64,000 nt of DNA from NCBI RefSeq assembly GCF_000204195.1, contig NZ_AFBG01000020.1, positions 186,001-250,000 of the forward strand, read 5' to 3'. The first letter of the stretch is position 1. The number at the start of each line of letters is the position of its first letter. This stretch comes from Acidovorax radicis N35 (GTDB taxonomy: Bacteria > Pseudomonadota > Gammaproteobacteria > Burkholderiales > Burkholderiaceae_C). Under the pieces are notes generated by a model. The model saw only the letters and a program-made list of their open reading frames with translations. It had not been told where the DNA came from and did not search any database. The translations under genes and the position numbers were made by a program. Positions 55,136 through 62,579 of the stretch are shown one piece after another.

Positions 55136-55855
55136 GTGAACCCTTCTTCCAGTCCTGTTGTCTCCTCGGCCATCGCTCCTTTGTCGAGCCTGCCCGACTT
55201 TGATCCCCGCCTCGTCCCGGTGGCGGGGGTGGATGCGCACCTGCCTGCAGTGCCTGCGCAGGCCCAGACTCCCGAAGCACTGCGGGCGCGTTTTGTGCAC
55301 CCGCCGCAGTGGGAGCCTGAGGTACTGCTGGAAAAGAAGTTCATGAACCGCGAGCCGGCCCATGCGTCAGTCCTGATCGCCATCGTGCTGCGCGAGCAAC
55401 CCATGGTGCTATTGACCGAACGCACGGCCCACCTGTCCACCCATTCGGGGCAGGTGGCTTTCCCGGGTGGACGAGCCGACCCTGGGGATGCCACGCCCGC
55501 CGACACGGCCTTGCGCGAGGCTCAGGAAGAGGTGGGGCTTGCGCGGGATTTTGTCGAGGTGCTGGGCACGTTGCCGATCTATGTCACGGGCTCGTCGTTC
55601 ATCATTACGCCGGTGGTGGCGCTTGTGCAGCCGGACTGCGTGCTCCAGCCCAATCCCTATGAGGTGGCAGATCTCTTTGAGGTGCCGCTTGCTTTTTTGC
55701 TCAACCCTGCCAACCACCAGCGCCATGTCTTCGACCGGGATGGTGTACACCGCGAGTGGTTCTCGATGCCCTACCAGGACGGTGGCAAGAATCACTACAT
55801 CTGGGGCGCGACGGCGGGCATGCTGCGCAATTTCTACCGTTTTATGCAGGCGTAA
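55136..55855 (+). CDS. CoA pyrophosphatase (NudL-type Nudix hydrolase)
   Basis: A 239-residue Nudix hydrolase that cleaves coenzyme A and its derivatives. The CoA-specific motif and Nudix box lie around HSGQVAFPGGRADP and DTALREAQEEVGL. GTG 55136 (MNPSSSPVVS) is chosen because the upstream part lies inside the rplS terminator region; no strong ribosome site is visible. It follows rplS as in related genomes and precedes the CobD-like gene. Confidence 0.85.
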   Translation: MNPSSSPVVSSAIAPLSSLPDFDPRLVPVAGVDAHLPAVPAQAQTPEALRARFVHPPQWEPEVLLEKKFMNREPAHASVLIAIVLREQPMVLLTERTAHLSTHSGQVAFPGGRADPGDATPADTALREAQEEVGLARDFVEVLGTLPIYVTGSSFIITPVVALVQPDCVLQPNPYEVADLFEVPLAFLLNPANHQRHVFDRDGVHREWFSMPYQDGGKNHYIWGATAGMLRNFYRFMQA

Positions 55856-55912
55856 GCCGGGCTCGCGTGCGATAGGGTGCATGGGGGTAAAGCACCAGTA
55901 TCATTGCCCCCC

Positions 55913-56899
55913 ATGAGTTTCTTCGCCATCCTGTTCGCTCTGCTGATCGAGCAGGCCCGCCCGCTGGCACGCAGCAATCCCATCCATGCAGGTTTGCGTG
56001 CGTGGGCGCTGTCCGTGAGCCGCAATTTTGATGCGGGCAAACCGCACCACGGCTGGGTGGCCTGGAGCCTTGCGGTGCTGGTCCCGGCCCTGGTGACCCT
56101 GGCCATCCACTGGCTGCTGCTCTGGGGGCTGGGGTGGCCCTTTGCGGTGCTGTGGAGCGTTGCAGTGCTGTACATCACGCTCGGGTTTCGGCAGTTCAGC
56201 CACCACTTCACTGGCATCCGCGATGCGCTCGAGGAGGGCGATGAAGATGCTGCCCGCGAGCGCCTGGCCCACTGGCAGCAGGTGGATGTGGGAGCGCTGC
56301 CGCGCAGCGAGATCGTGCGCCATGTGATCGAGTATTCGGTGCTGGCAGCCCACCGGCATGTGTTCGGCGTGCTGGCATGGTTCTCCGTTCTGGCAGCTCT
56401 GGGCCTGGGGCCCACAGGTGCCGTGCTGTACCGGTTGGCCGAGTTTGTATCGCGTTACTGGCATTACAAGCAACGCGCGGGTGCCCAGCCTGCCAGTGCC
56501 TCGTTGCAGCAAGCCTCTGCCCAGGCATGGACGGCCATCGACTGGCTGCCGGCCCGTCTTACGGCGCTGAGCTTTGCCGTGGTGGGCAGCTTTGAAGAAG
56601 CCATTGAGGGCTGGCGATTTCATGCGCAGCGTTTCCCCAATGACAATGATGGTGTGGTGCTGGCTGCCACGGCGGGTGCCATCAATGTGCGTCTGGGTGG
56701 CGAGGCGCTCAAGGCACGCACCGAATTGCACACGCCGCAGGGCCTGGAGATTGATGCCGACATGGGTGACAGCGATTCCACTCCGGGCCGCGAGCCTGAG
56801 GTGGGCCACCTGCGCAGCGTGGTGGGACTGGTGTGGCGCTCGGTGGTGGTGTGGATGCTGCTGCTGGCGCTGCTTACGTTGGCGCGGTTGCTGGGGTAG
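55913..56899 (+). CDS. CobD/CbiB family membrane protein
   Basis: A 328-residue membrane protein with five or so hydrophobic segments, matching the CobD/CbiB family that amidates the cobyric acid side chain with aminopropanol. It carries MSFFAILFALLIEQARPL, EGDEDAARERLAHW and NDGVVLAATAGAINVRLGG. No other cobalamin genes are nearby, and in Burkholderiales this isolated paralogue has an uncertain job. ATG 55913 gives MSFFAILFALL. A GC-rich repeat (B3) follows. Confidence 0.8.
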   Translation: MSFFAILFALLIEQARPLARSNPIHAGLRAWALSVSRNFDAGKPHHGWVAWSLAVLVPALVTLAIHWLLLWGLGWPFAVLWSVAVLYITLGFRQFSHHFTGIRDALEEGDEDAARERLAHWQQVDVGALPRSEIVRHVIEYSVLAAHRHVFGVLAWFSVLAALGLGPTGAVLYRLAEFVSRYWHYKQRAGAQPASASLQQASAQAWTAIDWLPARLTALSFAVVGSFEEAIEGWRFHAQRFPNDNDGVVLAATAGAINVRLGGEALKARTELHTPQGLEIDADMGDSDSTPGREPEVGHLRSVVGLVWRSVVVWMLLLALLTLARLLG

Positions 56900-56909
56900 A
56901 GGCCAGAAG

Positions 56910-56992
56910 CACCCTTGAGTCGCCTTCGGCGCTGTCCCCCCGGAGGGGGCTCACTCAGTGGCCTGGCAAAGCCAGTTCCACGGATGCGCTGG
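56910..56992 (+). repeat. GC-rich dispersed repeat, copy B3 (diverged)
   Basis: CACCCTTGAGTCGCCTTCGG, CCCCCCGGAGGGGG, CAGTGGCCTGGCAAAGCCAG, TTCCACGG. Same module order as B1 but shorter. It lies between two convergent genes. Confidence 0.65.
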
Positions 56993-57026
56993 TGCGATCA
57001 CGCCGGTGATGTTGGCCGCGTCCGGT

Positions 57027-57971
57027 TCAATACCGGGTATGGCTCAGTTCTTCAAACAAATCACTATAAATTTTATAGCGTGTTGCGCTGATGCCGCCAG
57101 CGCCAGGGCCTGATTTGACTGCATCCAGCACGCCGCAGCCTGGTTCGTGCAGGTGGGTGCAGTTGTAGAACTTGCAGGCTGTCGCATGCGCTGCAATGTC
57201 GGGCATGCAGGCTGCCAGTTGCATGGGGGCAATGTGGTGCAGGCCAAACTCCTGAAAGCCCGGTGAATCGATGAGGGCGGTGGTGCGGGCCTTGTCCATC
57301 CAGTACCAGTGGGTGCTGGTGGTGGTGTGTTTGCCGGAGTTCAGCGCCTGCGAGATTTCGCCGGTCAGCACGGTAGCACCTGGCACCAGTAGATTGATGA
57401 GGGTGCTTTTGCCGGATCCCGAGGGCCCCAGCACCAGTGTGGTCTTGCCCTCAAGGTGCTCCATCAGCAGTGCGCGGTCCACTTCGCTGGAGAGCGCGAG
57501 CGACAGCGGCAGCACGCCGTAGTGCTTGCCCGCACCCATGTGTCGGTAGGGCAACAAACGCTCCCAGGCGCGGGCGAAGGGCTCGACCAGATCACTCTTG
57601 TTGAGTGCGATGATGGGCTTGATGCCTTCGGCCTCGGCGGCAATCAGGGCGCGGGCGAGCTGGCTTTCCGAGAACACCGGCTCTGCTGCGATCAGGATGA
57701 GCACCTGGTCGAGGTTGGCGGCAAATGACTTGGTGCGGATTTCGTCCTGGCGGTAAAAGAGGTTGCGCCGCTCCTTGACCTTCTCGATGGTGCCCTCTTC
57801 GCCTTGGCCGGGTGGTGGTGCCTGCCACAGCACATGGTCGCCCACCACGGCCTGGCTCTTCTTGCCGCGTGGATGGCAGATGCGGCGTGCGCCGTCGGGG
57901 GTTTCCACCATGCAGTGGCGCCCATGGCTGGCCACCACGGTGCCGTCCATGAGCGCGCTGCGTTCAGCCAT
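57027..57971 (-). CDS. rsgA: small-ribosomal-subunit biogenesis GTPase RsgA
   Basis: A 314-residue circularly permuted GTPase that checks the 30S decoding centre. Order: OB-fold (~1-75), G4 NKSD, G1 GPSGSGKST, G3 DSPGFQEF, then the zinc-binding C-terminal part CKFYNCTHLHEPGCGV. ATG 57971 gives MAERSALMDGTVV; ATG at MDGTVV is also possible. Dispersed element copy A13 covers the last ~25 codons, including ISATRYKIYSDL. It is the third gene of an operon with the peptidase and phhB. Confidence 0.94.
   Translation of the reverse strand: MAERSALMDGTVVASHGRHCMVETPDGARRICHPRGKKSQAVVGDHVLWQAPPPGQGEEGTIEKVKERRNLFYRQDEIRTKSFAANLDQVLILIAAEPVFSESQLARALIAAEAEGIKPIIALNKSDLVEPFARAWERLLPYRHMGAGKHYGVLPLSLALSSEVDRALLMEHLEGKTTLVLGPSGSGKSTLINLLVPGATVLTGEISQALNSGKHTTTSTHWYWMDKARTTALIDSPGFQEFGLHHIAPMQLAACMPDIAAHATACKFYNCTHLHEPGCGVLDAVKSGPGAGGISATRYKIYSDLFEELSHTRY
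57063..57118 (+). repeat. dispersed palindromic element, copy A13 (rsgA 3' end)
   Basis: CTATAAATTTTATAG, CGTGTTGCGCTGATG, CCAGCGCCAGGGCC, TGATTTGACTG. It codes for the C-terminal residues of RsgA on the opposite strand. Some of these residues are usual in the family, so its origin as an insertion is less sure here. Confidence 0.6.
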
Positions 57972-58000
57972 GGGAAGGGGGCGTGCGCGGGGTCATGGGG

Positions 58001-58336
58001 TTACGCCACCAGGGCGTCGAACTGCGTCGCGCACTCAAAATCCGTGGACGAAATGCCATGCACATCGTGCGTGTTCAGGCGCACCACGCAACGGCTGTAG
58101 TGCACCGACAGGTCGGGGTGGTGGTCCTGGGCATTGGCGATGAAGGCCAGGGCGTTCACGAACGAGATGGTCTCGTAGTAGTTGGCGAACTGGTAGGTCT
58201 TCTCGATGGCCACATCGGCGCCATCGCCGGTCAGGCTCCAGCCTTCGAGTTTGGCCAGGTTTGCTACAACTTCAGTAGCTGTCAGCGCACGGCGTGTCAG
58301 CGTTGACCAGTCTTTTTTCTTCAACATGGTAGTCAT
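58001..58336 (-). CDS. phhB: pterin-4a-carbinolamine dehydratase
   Basis: A 111-residue enzyme that recycles the pterin cofactor of phenylalanine hydroxylase. Typical parts: ALTATEVVANLAKLEGW, YYETISFVNALAFIANAQDHHPDLSVHY with the catalytic histidines, and RLNTHDVHGISSTDFECA. ATG 58336 overlaps the stop of the preceding peptidase gene (ATGA), so the two are coupled. Copy A14 of the dispersed element covers the N-terminal region. Confidence 0.93.
   Translation of the reverse strand: MTTMLKKKDWSTLTRRALTATEVVANLAKLEGWSLTGDGADVAIEKTYQFANYYETISFVNALAFIANAQDHHPDLSVHYSRCVVRLNTHDVHGISSTDFECATQFDALVA
58262..58325 (+). repeat. dispersed palindromic element, copy A14 (phhB N-terminus)
   Basis: TTGCTACAACTTCAGTAGC, TGTCAGCGCACGGCGTGTCAGCG, then TTTTTTCTTCAA. 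The hairpin is clear and the tail diverged. It codes for phhB residues on the opposite strand. Confidence 0.6.
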
Positions 58337-59640
58337 GGGAGGGAGGGGGTATGCATGCGCGCCAGCCGCTCGGTGGCGGGTGGATGCGAGTAGTAGAACT
58401 TCACGTACACCGGGTCGGGTGTGAGCGTGGAGGCATTATCTTCGTACAGCTTGAGCAGGGCGGAAGACAGGTCGGCGCCGCTGGCCTGGGCCACGGCATA
58501 AGCGTCTGCCTGGAATTCGTGGCGTCGCGAGAGCTGGGAGAACAGTGGCGAGATGAAAAATGTGAAGACCGGCACCACCAGCATGAAAAGCAGCAGGGCC
58601 AACGCATCGTTGGGGGCCGCGGCCATGGCGGGGTCCAGCGAGATGCTGGGCCGCACGCCCAGGCCGGTGTAGAACCACACCTGGTTGGACAGCCAGCCCA
58701 GCAGTGCAAAGCCTGCCAGGCTCATGGCGAACAGGGTCACGATGCGCTGGATGATATGGCGGTGCTTGAAATGCCCGAGCTCATGGGCAAGGACCGCCTC
58801 GACCTCGCCTGGGGCCAACTGGCGCAGCAGGGTGTCGTAGAACACCACGCGCTTGGCGGCGCCAAAGCCGGTGAAGTACGCATTGGCATGCGCGCTGCGG
58901 CGGCTGCCGTCCATCACGAACAGGCCCTTGGCCGAGAAGCCGCAGCGCCGCATCAGCGCCGTGACCCGGGCCTTGAGCGATTCGTCTTCGAGGGGCTGGA
59001 ACTTGTTGAACAGCGGAGCAATGAAGGTCGGATAGACCACCATCAGCAGCAGGTTGAAACCCATCCAGAAGCACCAGGCCCACAGCCACCACAGCGGACC
59101 GGTCGCCCCCATGATCCACAGGATCAGCGCAGCGATAGGCAGACCGATGAGTGCGCCGACCAGCAGGCCCTTGAGCGCATCGGCAACCCAAAGGCGCCAG
59201 GTCATCTTGTTGAAACCAAAGCGCTCTTCCACGACGAAGGTCTGGTAGAGCGACAGCGGCAGGTCGATGAGTCCGCTGATGGTGGCAAAGGCAGTCAGCA
59301 GCGCCAACTGCTGCCACATTCCGCCGCCCAGGGCGTTGAGCAGGGCCTGGTTCAGCGCGTCCAGCCCGCCCAGCAGCGTCCAGCCCAGCAGCACGGCCGC
59401 GCCCAGTGCCATTTCCAGCAAGCCCAGGCGCGCCTTGGTGATCGTGTAGTCTGCGGCTTTCTGGTGCGCCGCCAGCGCGATGCGTTCTGCAAATGGGGTG
59501 GGAACTGCGCTGCGGTGCCGCGCGACATGCCGGATCTGGCGCGTAGCGAGCCAGAACTTGAGCACAAGGCCCAGGGAGAGCGCAATGGCAAACGCTAGCG
59601 TCAACGCCATGTCGGGAGAGAAAACGTCGGAAGTGGGCAT
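58333..59640 (-). CDS. Ste24-type M48 membrane metallopeptidase
   Basis: A 435-residue multi-spanning zinc protease of the CAAX-protease 1 (Ste24) group. An N-terminal membrane domain precedes the zinc motif HELGH (286-290), and [10 protein letters not shown] holds the third ligand. KVVF-type YDTLL and NAYFTGFG segments match. Ste24 homologues in bacteria cleave membrane or signal-type peptides; there is no prenylation here, so the substrate is unknown. ATG 59640 gives [11 protein letters not shown]. It is coupled to phhB by a four-base overlap and is divergent from orn. Confidence 0.9.
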   Translation of the reverse strand: MPTSDVFSPDMALTLAFAIALSLGLVLKFWLATRQIRHVARHRSAVPTPFAERIALAAHQKAADYTITKARLGLLEMALGAAVLLGWTLLGGLDALNQALLNALGGGMWQQLALLTAFATISGLIDLPLSLYQTFVVEERFGFNKMTWRLWVADALKGLLVGALIGLPIAALILWIMGATGPLWWLWAWCFWMGFNLLLMVVYPTFIAPLFNKFQPLEDESLKARVTALMRRCGFSAKGLFVMDGSRRSAHANAYFTGFGAAKRVVFYDTLLRQLAPGEVEAVLAHELGHFKHRHIIQRIVTLFAMSLAGFALLGWLSNQVWFYTGLGVRPSISLDPAMAAAPNDALALLLFMLVVPVFTFFISPLFSQLSRRHEFQADAYAVAQASGADLSSALLKLYEDNASTLTPDPVYVKFYYSHPPATERLARMHTPSLP

Positions 59641-59677
59641 GAGCGGCGAGTTTAGGCCATCGGCGACAATGCGCGCC

Positions 59678-60256
59678 ATGTCAGAAGCCAACAACCCCAC
59701 CCCTCACGCACTTGCCAAATCCGACCAGAACCTGGTCTGGCTGGACTGCGAAATGACCGGCCTGGAGCCCGATACCGACCGCCTGCTGGAAATTGCCGTC
59801 ATTGTGACGGGCCCGAGCCTGGAACCCCGCATCGAGGGGCCCGTGTTTGCGATTCACCAGCCCGATGAGCTGCTCAACAAGATGGATGCCTGGAACAAAG
59901 GCACCCATGGCCGCAGTGGCCTGATCGACAAGGTGAAAGCCTCGACCGTGACGGAGGAGGAAGCTGAGCAGCAGATCATCGCCTTTCTGAGTCAGTACGT
60001 GCCCAAGGGTACGGCGCCTATGTGCGGTAACAGCATCGGCCAGGACCGGCGCTTTCTGGTGCGCTATATGCCCAAGCTCGAGCGCTTCTTTCACTACCGC
60101 AACGTGGATGTGAGCACCCTCAAGGAACTGGCAAAGCGGTGGAAACCTGAGGCCTACACCAGCTTCAAGAAGGCGCAGAAGCACACGGCCTTGGCCGATG
60201 TGCATGAATCGATTGAAGAGCTGGCACATTACCGCAAGCACCTGCTGTCGGTCTGA
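59678..60256 (+). CDS. orn: oligoribonuclease
   Basis: A 192-residue 3'-5' exonuclease that finishes RNA decay by degrading dinucleotides, including pGpG from cyclic-di-GMP breakdown. DEDD residues lie in [21 protein letters not shown] and [14 protein letters not shown] 59678 gives [21 protein letters not shown]. In a genome region with two cyclic-di-GMP proteins, it would complete the signalling turnover. It is divergent from the Ste24 gene with 37 bp between. Confidence 0.97.
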   Translation: MSEANNPTPHALAKSDQNLVWLDCEMTGLEPDTDRLLEIAVIVTGPSLEPRIEGPVFAIHQPDELLNKMDAWNKGTHGRSGLIDKVKASTVTEEEAEQQIIAFLSQYVPKGTAPMCGNSIGQDRRFLVRYMPKLERFFHYRNVDVSTLKELAKRWKPEAYTSFKKAQKHTALADVHESIEELAHYRKHLLSV

Positions 60257-60575
60257 TTGAACCCGGGGCGTGCTGTGGAGCGCGCTTTTTGTAAGGGACC
60301 GATGAAATACCTCAAAAATAGAAGAGGGGTTGCGGGGAAAACCCTATTCATGCCATAATCAGCGGCTGCGCAGGAATCCATTTCTCGCAGATTGTGCATC
60401 TCCCCTCACACACCGGGCTTGCCAGCCGACTGCTTTCTGCAGTGCAGGACTAGCGAACAACGCCCACCAGCATCCGCCCAGAGCAATGCAGGTTTCGTTT
60501 GATGGTTGATGTTTTTTAACCATTGACGAAGCCACTCGCAGGCTACGCTTGCGATCGTCTTCGTGAGAGAAAATC
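60257..60575. other. 319-bp region between orn and helicase gene
   Basis: Holds a weak orn terminator-like hairpin (GCGTGC ... GCGCGC then TTTTT, near 60269-60292), the helicase promoter and its ~210-nt leader. No gene was seen. Confidence 0.65.
60330..60359 (+). promoter_or_regulatory. promoter and long leader of the helicase gene
   Basis: TTGCGG (60330-60335), 18-bp spacer, CATAAT (60354-60359). It predicts a ~210-nt untranslated leader before ATG 60576, similar in length to those of cold-shock helicase genes. Confidence 0.5.
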
Positions 60576-62438
60576 ATGACCGACACCTCTTTGGTGCAGG
60601 GCGAATTCGCGCCTGCCGATACTTCCTTTGCTGCCGACGTTTCCGTGCAGTCTTCCCCTCTGGACGCCGTGGTGGCATCTGCTATTGAAGCCGATGTCGC
60701 CGTGACCGCCGAACCCAATGGCTTCATCGAGCTGGGTCTGGCCCCTGAACTCGTGCAGGCCGTGGCTGACCTGGGCTATACCCAGCCCACCAGCGTGCAG
60801 CTCAAGGCCATTCCCCTGGCCATGGGCGGCGGTAACGATGCCACCAAGTTCATCGACCTGATGGTCTCCAGCCAGACCGGCTCCGGCAAGACTGCTGCCT
60901 TCCTGTTGCCCGTGCTGCACACGCTGATCAACCAGCAAGCCGCTGCCGAGGCCGAAGAACGTGCTGCTTTCGAGCGCTCCGTGGCCGAAGCCGCCGAGCG
61001 TGGCGAACCCGCTCCCAAGCGCGCCAAGCGCAAGGACCCCACCAGCTCGCGCAATTTCAAGGCCGCCACCCCTGGCGCCCTGATCCTGTGCCCCACGCGT
61101 GAACTGGCGCAGCAGGTGGCGCATGACGCCATCGACCTCGTCAAGCATTGCCGTGGCCTGCGCGTGGCCAACGTGGTGGGCGGCATGCCTTATCAGTTGC
61201 AGATCGCCAAGCTGCAGAACGCCGACCTGGTGGTGGCCACTCCTGGCCGCCTGCTGGATCTGCAGCGCTCGATGCAGATCAAGCTCGACAAGGTGCAGTT
61301 CCTGGTTGTGGACGAAGCCGACCGCATGCTCGACCTGGGCTTCTCGGACGATCTGGCCGAACTGAACCAGCTGACTGCCCAGCGCAAGCAGACCATGATG
61401 TTCAGCGCCACGTTCGCACCCCGCATCCAGCAACTCGCCATGCGCGTGATGCACGACGGTGGTTCGTCTGTGCAGAAGGTCACCATCGACTCTCCGCAAG
61501 AGAAGCATGCCAACATCAAGCAGATGCTGTACTGGGCCGACAACGCCCAACACAAGCGCAAGATGCTGGACCACTGGCTGCGTGACACCACGATCAACCA
61601 GGCCATCGTTTTTGCCAGTACCCAGGTGGAATGTGACGGCTTGGCCAATGACCTGCAGCAGGAAGGCTTCTCGGCCGTGGCACTGCATGGCGCCCTGAGC
61701 CAGGGGCTGCGCAATCGCCGTTTGATGGCACTGCGCGCTGGTCAGGTGCAGATTCTGGTGGCGACCGATGTGGCTGCACGCGGCATCGATGTGCCCACGA
61801 TCACCCACGTGTTCAACTTTGGCCTGCCCATGAAGGCCGAGGACTACACCCACCGCATTGGCCGTACAGGCCGTGCGGGCCGCGATGGCCTGGCCATCAC
61901 GTTTGCCGAGTTCCGCGATCGCCGCAAGATCTACGACATTGAGTCGTACAGCCGCCAGCAGTTCAAGGCCGAAGTGATTCCAGGCATGGAACCGTCGCAA
62001 CGTGCCCCCCAGGCACCCCGTGGTGGTGGTGACTTTGCAGGCCGTGGTCGCCCCAGTGGCGGTTATGACCGCGACAGCCGTGATCGCAAGTTTGGCGGAC
62101 CGGCCCGTGGTGGCAATGACCGTGGCGGATTCGGTGGCGGTTTCGCCGGCCGCGACAACCAGCGTGCGGCCCCCGCCCGTGGCGGTGAGGGTGGTGGTTT
62201 TGGTGCCCGCGATGACCGGGGTTTTGCCCCCCGCCGCGATGGTGACAGCTATGGCCGCAAGCCCGGCTTTGGTGACGCAGCAGGCCGTGGCGGTTTTGCC
62301 CCCCGCGGTGACGCGGGCGCGCCGCGCGGTGACTTTGCGCCCCGCAAGCCCAGCTTCGCCAAGCCCACTGGCGGTGGCGGCGGCAAGCCCTTTGTGGCCC
62401 ATGATGCCCGCAAGCGTCCTGCACGCCCGGCACGCTGA
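60576..62438 (+). CDS. DEAD-box ATP-dependent RNA helicase, RhlE-like
   Basis: A 620-residue RNA helicase. The Q motif region GYTQPTSVQLKAIP, Walker A QTGSGKT (100-106), DEAD (246-249), SAT (~277) and HRIGRTGRAGR (~426-436) are all intact. A charged ~45-residue insertion (AAEAEERAAFERSVAEAAER onward) lies after Walker A. The C-terminal tail (~475-620) is Arg/Gly/Asp-rich with repeated RGG-like units and probably binds RNA. It likely works in rRNA maturation or mRNA decay, especially in the cold; the long leader fits that. ATG 60576 gives MTDTSLVQGEF. Confidence 0.93.
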   Translation: MTDTSLVQGEFAPADTSFAADVSVQSSPLDAVVASAIEADVAVTAEPNGFIELGLAPELVQAVADLGYTQPTSVQLKAIPLAMGGGNDATKFIDLMVSSQTGSGKTAAFLLPVLHTLINQQAAAEAEERAAFERSVAEAAERGEPAPKRAKRKDPTSSRNFKAATPGALILCPTRELAQQVAHDAIDLVKHCRGLRVANVVGGMPYQLQIAKLQNADLVVATPGRLLDLQRSMQIKLDKVQFLVVDEADRMLDLGFSDDLAELNQLTAQRKQTMMFSATFAPRIQQLAMRVMHDGGSSVQKVTIDSPQEKHANIKQMLYWADNAQHKRKMLDHWLRDTTINQAIVFASTQVECDGLANDLQQEGFSAVALHGALSQGLRNRRLMALRAGQVQILVATDVAARGIDVPTITHVFNFGLPMKAEDYTHRIGRTGRAGRDGLAITFAEFRDRRKIYDIESYSRQQFKAEVIPGMEPSQRAPQAPRGGGDFAGRGRPSGGYDRDSRDRKFGGPARGGNDRGGFGGGFAGRDNQRAAPARGGEGGGFGARDDRGFAPRRDGDSYGRKPGFGDAAGRGGFAPRGDAGAPRGDFAPRKPSFAKPTGGGGGKPFVAHDARKRPARPAR

Positions 62439-62474
62439 TTCGTCCGTTGGCCTCGTCTTGTCGAGGTGGTTTTT

Positions 62475-62508
62475 AAAAGGCTGGTACCGCAAGGTGCTGG
62501 CCTTTTTT
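62475..62508 (+). terminator. rho-independent terminator of helicase gene
   Basis: AAAAGGCTGGTACC-GCAA-GGTGCTGGCCTTTT plus TT: a 14-bp stem with some G-T pairs, closed by a GNRA tetraloop. Confidence 0.9.
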
Positions 62509-62579
62509 GTTGTTGTGGGCACCCTGGATCAAGAATATGGAGAGCAGCTCGACAATAATTGCCCAGGGAGGAATCTGCA

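Noticed and set aside
60543-62522. A 659-codon open frame opposite the helicase gene
   Set aside because: Antisense to an unmistakable DEAD-box gene; its Gly/His/Ala-rich product reflects the RGG repeats in reverse.
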